Assembly: GCA_020631735.1 (NCBI GenBank)
Contig: CM036160.1
Location: 117,038,680-117,102,679 of the forward strand
Source: Saccharum officinarum
Lineage: Eukaryota > Streptophyta > Magnoliopsida > Poales > Poaceae
Length of the DNA: 64,000 nucleotides
Direction: 5' to 3'
Shown here: positions 57,371 to 64,000 of the stretch, one piece after another
How the letters are laid out: every line of letters starts with the position of its first letter
Numbering within the stretch: position 1 is the stretch's first letter
Position numbers and translations under genes: made by a program
Notes under the pieces: generated by a model
Told to the model about the DNA's origin: nothing
The model's input: only the letters and a program-made list of their open reading frames with translations
Databases searched by the model: none

Positions 57371-57731
57371 GGCTGTCCGCACTGACGTTCGGTAAAGGAG
57401 ACTGAACGGTAAATAAAGCGAACAACGAGCTGCACCGCGCAACGCTAAAACAATCGCTACAGTAACGTTTACTATAGTAACACACCAAAGGTAGAGTTTG
57501 CCTGTGCACGCATGTAAAAGAGAAGGAGGAGAGAGAAAGAGAGAGAGGAGAGAGAAGGGAGGAGAGAGAAAGAGAGAGAGGAGAGAAGATATGAAATGGT
57601 TGTTGATATAGAGTATGATATAGAGTAAATATGGGTGTATGAGGAGTTGATATAGAGATGAGAATCCTAGATGATTAGGACGAAATATTCTTTTTATAAG
57701 TGTGTTTAGAGAGGGGTGCGTGCGAATAGCC
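57371..57731. mobile_element. PIF/Harbinger-type MITE upstream of the PAT gene
   Basis: 361 bp with ends GGCTGTCCGCACTGACG and, reversed, GGCTATTCGCACGCACC, flanked by TAA (57368-57370, 57732-57734). Contains a GA-rich microsatellite. Confidence 0.8.
57519..57592. repeat. GA-rich microsatellite
   Basis: About 74 bp of (GA)n with AAG/AGG interruptions. GAGGAGAGAGAAAGAGAGAG occurs twice. Confidence 0.9.
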
Positions 57732-57734
57732 TAA

Positions 57735-58279
57735 ACGGCCGTCACTGGGCCCCACACTGACAGCCAGGCATCCCTGCTGCTAGCCTGCTACTGCCACGGT
57801 CCTCAGTCATCGCAGGGACAGGGGAGACCGGACTCTGGCAACGGAGGTTCACGTGAGCGCCCAAAAGGCCAGAGCGAAGCAGCCACGGGCCACGCCAAAC
57901 CAAAACCACCCTCTCCCTCCCTCCCTCCCTCACTCCCCGCTCGCTTCTTGCAACTCCCCCGTAAATCTGCACAGCCAGCGCGGCATTTAATGCTCTCCAA
58001 CCTTTGGTCTCCCTCCCAAACGCTCCCCCATTCCTTCCATCCCATTCCCCTCTCGCCCACCAGACCCCAGCCCACAGATGCGGCAAGATCGAATCCATGG
58101 CGAGAGCTAGCAGAAGCCGCGGGCTTGGTGCTTGAGCCCTTGATCTTCGGGGGTCCCGGTTCCTTCTCCTTGCATTGATCGCGTCCCTCGACGCGAGGAG
58201 ACGAGCAGAGAGGGGAAAAGGAGGGTTCTTTTCTTTCTCGTGTTTCGTTCTGTCGATTCTGCGGTTCTTGGGAGTAGCA
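57735..58279 (+). promoter_or_regulatory. probable promoter and 5' UTR of the PAT gene
   Basis: Runs of CCCTCCCTCCCTCCCTC (57915-57933) and CTCCC/CTTCC precede the start codon by 350 bp. CT-rich leaders are common in plant genes. No TATA box was assigned. Confidence 0.4.
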
Positions 58280-61200
58280 ATGAGGCGGCATGGGTGGCAG
58301 CTCCCGTACCACCCTCTCCAGGTTCTTCCCGGCTGAAATTTTGCTCCTTTTTCTTGCTGGGCGTGGTTTCTTTTGTCTCTCGTGATTACTGAAGATTCGA
58401 TGTCTCTCGCGCGCATCGCAGGTGGTGGCCGTGTCCGTGTTCTTGGCGCTGGCGTTCGCGTTCTACGTGTTCTTCGCGCCCTTCGTTGGGAGGAAGGTGT
58501 TCCAGTACGTGGTCATGGGGCTCTACACTCCGCTGGTGAGAGCTCCTGCTTGGCTCCTTGCTTCCTTCGATGCCATGCTGAGTTGAGTGAGCGCCTTGTG
58601 TTTTGCTTGTGGATCCCCATCTAGGTGCTGCCTGATGGGCCCAGCAGTGGTTGCTGGAGCTAGGGAAGGTGCCGAATTAAGTGTGGCCTAATCACGAAAT
58701 GTGTTGCTTGGCAGTATCGCGTATTTGTTTAATAGGATTTCTGTACGTTTTGTTTGCTTGTATACGGGTGGTACATCTTAAATCGTTTGGCTGACCTGGG
58801 CAATTCTTGTTGTGCCATCATGTGGCGTGCCTAACCCGGGAAGCAATGTCTGGTTCGTTCAGTTCAACAGCTTTGCTTCAGCGTCCATGGCTGGTGGAAT
58901 TCTGGTTTGTGTCACAAGGTTAAGGACAACAGTGCATGCTTATCTGTTGTTTATCTTACACCATTGGGGAAATGTAGTTTCAGAACAAGTGGGAGCTACA
59001 TGTTCGTCAGGCTCTGTGTGCCTCTTCATTTCTGTCGACTTAAGCACTACTGTCTTTGGGTTGTATGCCAGAACACGTGTTTGGTTGGATTTTGTAGCTC
59101 CGTTTGCTGGATTGACATGTCATAAGTAGTACTTATTATACTAACATCGTCAGTAACCTTCTGATACCATGTCATTACTCTGAGTTCTGCCTTGTTGTGA
59201 TGATGCCAATTACTGAAAGAATGTTCCGTTGTTCCATGAAATGGGCCGTATCAGCCGTGCAAATTACTGTCCTGGATTATTCTTTGCTTCACGGTTGTCA
59301 TGAAACCTAACTTGTTTTGAAGCTTTCTTTGATTTTTTTAATGTTGCGCTTTTGCTGTAAGCCTGTAACACTGTAATGAGTAGGCAATGCTGTGAAATGG
59401 TGCCTGTTGTTCTTCTGACAGACATGTAGTGGCATGCTCTTCACTGCTTCTGACAGACCATGTATAGTTACTGTTGGCTTGGAATTATGTTTTGCCTTCA
59501 TGTGTGTGAATTCGTGAGCCACAAATATGGAAAAACATGAAAATTTGAAGAAACAATGGTTTCAAACTTTCTGGATAAAATGTTATGTGCTCTAAAATGC
59601 CACATTCTGGTTTGCAAAACTGAAAAAAAATGTTGTGATTGTTGAAAGGAATACAACATGGCATACACAAAATGTCATCATGAAGCTAATGTTTCGGGCA
59701 AACTCTATTCCAAGTTCATGACTGCACCTTTTTATCTCTCCCTAAGAATGAAAGCCTATCATAAGGAAATTTATCATGACCAAATGGTGATCTGATCATT
59801 TCAGGTTTTATGTGTCTTCGTTCTATACATCTGGTGTGCTGCAGCAAACCCAGCAGATCCAGGGGTCTTCAAATCAAAGAAGTATCTGAGCTTGTACGGA
59901 AGCGGAAAACACAGGCATCTGAAGGAATCCAGAAAGGGTTCTTCAGATGCTCAGTTACAACTAGAGGGAACTGGAGAAAAGCAAGAGCATGAGGTCGCAG
60001 CATCTAGCGAGAAGTCAATGACTCAACACAAGGACAAGAATTCATCTTGCTTGAGTTCAACCTTCTCTGCATTTCTCCTTCTATTCTACCCTCTCTCTTT
60101 TGTTTTCTCCTGCTGCCAATCACATGAATGGTCCTCTGAGCAGCAAGCCAGTGAGGAAGGGATGTTTTTTTGCAGCCTATGTGAAGTTCAGGTATGTTTC
60201 TTGTAGTTATTGGCATTGAGGTATGTTTTTCTGCCACAATTAATAGTCCACTGTTTCTTTGTAGGTATTGAAGTATAGCAAGCATTGCAGAGTTTGTGAC
60301 AAATGTGTTGATGGTTTTGATCATCACTGCAGGGTAACATACTCGTTAGCAATAGTCTTATTTCCATCAGTGTGTACATAATAACTCCCTTGTTTTCCTC
60401 AATCTCAACAGTGGCTCAACAATTGTATTGGAAGAAGAAACTATAGGAGGTTTTTTATTCTAATGTCAACTGCCCTTATCTTGGTAAGGTTACGCTCTCC
60501 TAGTCCTATCCATCTCTGATAGATTGTACTGATAAAGATGCTACAAAATACTTCTACCATTGTGTCATTATGTAGAGCATGTTCCCAATATCAGCAAGAT
60601 TCTAGAATCTGTCATTTATATGCATCGGTCACCATTATTGTGGGGATCATTTTATTCCTGGTCCTTTTCATCCTAGTTGACCATTGACAGGTCTGCATGG
60701 TTTGTGCAATTTGGGCCAGCTTATCCTACAATCAGCAATTGGAGTATTGGTGCTAGTGCTATGCTTTGTTGAGCGAAAGGAATTCTCTATGCAAATTGTT
60801 TCAAAGCTTGGAAGCAGCTTCTCTGTAGTGCCTTTTGTTATTGTGGTGGTATGTACTGTCATCCTACTTCTTTCATATCTACTGAATGGTTCAAAGATTA
60901 TTGAATTGGTCAGCTCTTTTCACCAATCTTTATCGAGATGCTCAAAGTGTTGACACTTGTTGACACAGGCATCATGTACCATCCTAGCCATGGTCGCTTC
61001 ACTGCCTATTGCCCAACTTCTTTTTTTCCACATTCTTCTGATCAAGAAGGCAAGTTCTGATACATTTCCCTTTTGTCCGATTCTATTGCTTACTGACTCT
61101 TGTAAAAAAAAAAGGTCCATGCCTATGAACTCAAATTATTCTAGCTTCTACCAATAATATCCTTGTGATTCATATGGGCCTACGTAGTTTTGTTAACTTT

Positions 61201-62849
61201 CAATAATATATTACTATGGAAGAATTAGAAGCTGTTGGTCAAAGTTATGCACTTATGCCTTATTGGCGATCAGCTTGTATTAAAATTCCTAGTCCACCTT
61301 ACAATTTTTCTTTTGGATAACGCAAACTTGGGTCCTATGCAATGTGAATACTGAGATCATTATGTATTGAACCAAATATTTATATCACTAGCAGGATTAG
61401 TATCAACATGGAGCTTTTTGTAGTACCACTTTGAAACTTTTGTTTTTTGAAAATAGTGATTAAAGCAATAAGCTGTTGCCACTGAGTACGCATTACATGC
61501 AGACACCATGAATAGTTTTGAGTGTGATATCATAGCCTTTTGTGGTTATGTGAAACTGAAGCATCATGATCACAACCTTTATGCAGGGAATCAGTACCTA
61601 TGACTACATCATTGCCCTGAGAGAGCAAGAACAAGATGATTTGAGTGGGCAGCAGAGTCCACAGATGTCTCGTGTAAGCTCATACACTGGACTCAGCAGT
61701 ACTAGTTCCTTTGGTCCACTTCGCCGTGGTTCATGGTGCACTCCGCCAAGGCTTTTTCTTGAGGATCAGGTGTGAACCTTACATCCTTAGGCTTCATCAA
61801 TTATTAAGCGGATAATGTAACTCCCAGGCTGAATCTATACCTATATCTATATGGCACGTGTAGGTGTAGTATAGCAGGTGAATGGAAGTTAAGTTGGCCA
61901 CTTTTCTTTCTAACTAATAGCTAACAATTAATGTCTTGCACATCTAAATGATAGCAATTGCACATGTAGGCCTCATCATGAGCTGTACATATGATTAAAT
62001 AAAAAAGAAATGTGTGACCATTTCCCATTTCACTCACTACTGACATGAAGTTACTGAACCTCCTTCTAGTTTGATGTTATTCCATCGGAGGCTGCTTCTT
62101 CGCATAATTCTTCTATGAAGAGAAAAGAAGATGAGGGAAAGAGGAAGAAGGGCTCAGGGGCTGTGAAAATAAGCCCATGGGCATTAGCTCGTCTTAATGC
62201 TGAAGAAGTTTCGAGGGTTGCTGCAGAGGCACGGAAGAAGTCCAAAGTTTTAGTACCAATCAGAAAAGATGACTATTCACGAGGCCACGAAACAGATAGT
62301 AGCTACGGAGGCATGAGCAGTGGTAGGATTGATCTAGGCCCCGATAGCAAGAGGAGAACAAACAGAAGAGGAAGACAGCCCAGTGATCTCTCTCTCAAAC
62401 CTGTTGCAAAGATATCTACAGATGCTATTGATTCTACCAGCAGTGACATGGCCCCTGAAGCAATGTCCAATTTAGCACCATTGCAACTTGAGGCACGGAG
62501 TGCCTTCCATCCCAGTAGGGCTGCATCCTCTGTGAATGTTGGTGGGTCATCTCCAGATAGCAGCTTGGATTCGCCTGACCTGCATCTGTACCGAGTCTCA
62601 GCTGTCTCCTCGTCTGGAGCAGAAGACTTGCAACTGACAGCTCTCACTGCTCCAGGAGGCACTCCACAGCAAGGGATTCAACTGTCGAGATCGACCAGCG
62701 ATGGGTATGAAGCATCAGGGGGTGAAGACAGCGACCGCATTCCGTCACGGATAGTGCACCGCTCGTCAAACTGGGCAAGCATCATCCTCAATTCTGACCA
62801 GAGTGCGTCCTCATCTGGCATTCTTGTGCCAAAGAACAGATTGTCCTGA
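58280..62849 (+). CDS. DHHC-type protein S-acyltransferase (PAT)
   Basis: Membrane enzyme that palmitoylates cysteines of client proteins. Exons 58280-58321, 58422-58535, 59805-60191, 60265-60333, 60412-60483, 60720-60848, 60969-61049, 61587-61769, 62070-62849 join in frame to 618 residues. Membrane segments: about 15-36 ([20 protein letters not shown]), 47-65, 215-245 ([20 protein letters not shown]) and 262-295. The cysteine-rich domain runs from FFCSLC (175) to [21 protein letters not shown] is 200-203 (Cys203 the acyl-accepting residue). The C-terminal tail of about 320 residues is hydrophilic and Ser/Lys-rich. The exon 6 acceptor at 60719 was chosen because it restores the family text [16 protein letters not shown]; the upstream CAG at 60690 gives a stop. 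Intron 7 uses a GC donor (61050). Residue 1 context [14 protein letters not shown] matches plant PATs. Confidence 0.93.
61050..61586 (+). other. GC-AG intron of the PAT gene
   Basis: Exon ends ATCAAGAAG followed by GCAAGTTCTG; the acceptor is ATGCAG. Apart from T to C at donor position 2 the donor is a strong consensus, typical of real GC-AG introns. Frame and family text (LLIKK|GISTYDY) continue across it. Confidence 0.85.
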
Positions 62850-64000
62850 CTTCAGATGAATGGAGATTGTAAATGATCAGCCAAGAACCGGAGATTCCAG
62901 TATCTGACCTTCTTTGTTGTCAATGTCAAATCTTGTCGCAGGGATGGTTGGATACTGCGCAAATCATTAATTTTTTGTTAGTGTCTGAATCGCTAGGTAG
63001 GCAGTGTCTGAATTTCTTCCGTGGGGGTTCAGATGCTTGTAATTTTGCTGTCAGACGACAATGAACTGATTTGTTTAGAGGTTGGTACCTGTGATCAAAT
63101 GACTGATTGGTTGGTGATTGTTCTTGAGGTTGACCTGTCGGCTCCGACCATGTGCTGTGATGAAAACAATGGCATGTATATGCTGCAATAGGCAATGGGC
63201 ATTCAGAAAGTAAATTGTCTGACTATAAATATCGGCCTGTGCAAATCCTGTCATCTGGAACACACTGTTAATTGTATCTAATGGCCGTACTAGGTATACT
63301 TTTATTAAGCCATACCTACACAACCAAGTCAAACATTGAATCCGAGAATAAATTACATCGACATCACGTGATAAAGGTCAGTCACTTCTGTGTTTGGTTT
63401 TGGTGCCAAACATGTCGCATAAAACCTGCAGGAGTAACACTTTTATCAGTTTGACGATCGGTTAGATTCGCTGCCCAATAGAAAGAAACCGGAAATACCA
63501 TGAACACTATTTATATGACATTTTTTGGCCTGAGTTATTTTGAGATAGAACGAACGATGTTACTTTTTTATTTTCTTAACTTGCTCCTGTCAACTTGTTT
63601 TTTAAAGAGTGGAATGGTTTGCTATATTAAATTCAACCAAACTGAAGCAAAATGTCAGGGGTTATCATGTCAAAAAAAAAGTGTCAGGCGTTAATGTCGG
63701 CGGCACGCACCAACTGACGGTGAGGGACACAAACTGAACAGTCAATTGTCTGTGAACACTTGACAGTAAAATACGCGAATTGTTCATTGAACATTACATA
63801 GGTTCGATCTTGGGCATAAGGCACAGCCAATAATCAATGGAAGTCAATGGACTGTTGATCTGAGGAAGAGAAAATAATTCATCTGTCTATAAAATGCATG
63901 GATTATCAGCCCAAGTTCTGTGCCGACAAAGCATAATGTTCAAAGATAATAAAGAAATAAAAAAGATGCTTCAGATGCAAAATTCTAAGCTTCAGAGTCG
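62850..64000. other. PAT 3' UTR and downstream intergenic DNA
   Basis: Probably 3' UTR to about 63.2 kb. No further gene or repeat recognised to the window end. Confidence 0.5.

Noticed and set aside
57742..58416. 224-codon minus-strand open frame over the PAT leader
   Set aside because: It is antisense to the CT-rich 5' UTR and first exon of a confident gene, and has no motif.
60690..60740. CAG acceptor at 60690 for PAT exon 6
   Set aside because: It leads to a stop within about 22 codons and does not match the family; the acceptor at 60719 does.
1..64000. CRISPR arrays, tRNA or rRNA genes, bacterial-type operons
   Set aside because: None seen. The short periodic arrays present are minisatellites or transposon subterminal repeats.

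Overview
The window is plant nuclear DNA from a grass, most probably a panicoid such as Sorghum or a close relative. The evidence is intron-rich genes with GT-AG splice sites, plant-type proteins, and many grass transposons (Tourist, Stowaway, MULE, CACTA, hAT, Helitron, LINE/SINE, Ty1/copia). Species assignment is inference. A 100-base N run (43903-44002) shows it is an assembled scaffold.

Layout. 1-9485: two nested Ty1/copia retrotransposons. A minus-strand element with a 92-bp LTR sits in the leader of a plus-strand element whose 3' LTR ends at 9485. 9486-10503: LINE fragment and a SINE-like insertion with a 16-bp target duplication. 10504-17000: minus-strand 5' part of REV3, the catalytic subunit of DNA polymerase zeta (12 exons resolved). 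Its polymerase half is not in the window. 17001-25632: intergenic DNA with a segmental duplication giving a filled/empty pair for a hAT element, a 2.67-kb solo LTR with TSD catat, a near-perfect 162-bp inverted repeat of MITEs, and Tourist and Stowaway MITEs. 25633-29460: PBL/RLCK-VII receptor-like cytoplasmic kinase (+, 5 exons). 31043-33659: secreted class 3 lipase (-, 10 exons), convergent with the kinase. About 34.7-39.4 kb: Helitron-derived locus with a relic of the Helitron Rep N-terminal domain, an RPA1-like single-strand DNA-binding gene with an in-frame stop, and a 3' hairpin followed by CTAG|T. 39.4-44.9 kb: MITEs, a MULE carrying a CACTA insertion, the assembly gap, and a LINE tail. 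44865-46263: last six exons of a formin (FH2 C-terminus). 46.3-57.7 kb: gene-poor DNA with a deleted LINE-like retroposon, a second copy of the same MULE, four clustered Tourist-type MITEs and hAT relics. 58280-62849: complete DHHC protein S-acyltransferase (+, 9 exons, one GC-AG intron).

The host genes (REV3, RLCK, lipase, formin, PAT) are ordinary single-copy-type plant genes with no evident joint pathway. The most unusual content is in the mobile DNA: the RPA-bearing Helitron remnant, the copia element whose gag region is largely proline/alanine repeats, the MITE hairpin, and several insertions whose target duplications can be read directly. All exon boundaries were placed by eye from GT/AG (or GC/AG) sites, reading-frame continuity and remembered family consensus. 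No alignment or transcript evidence was available.
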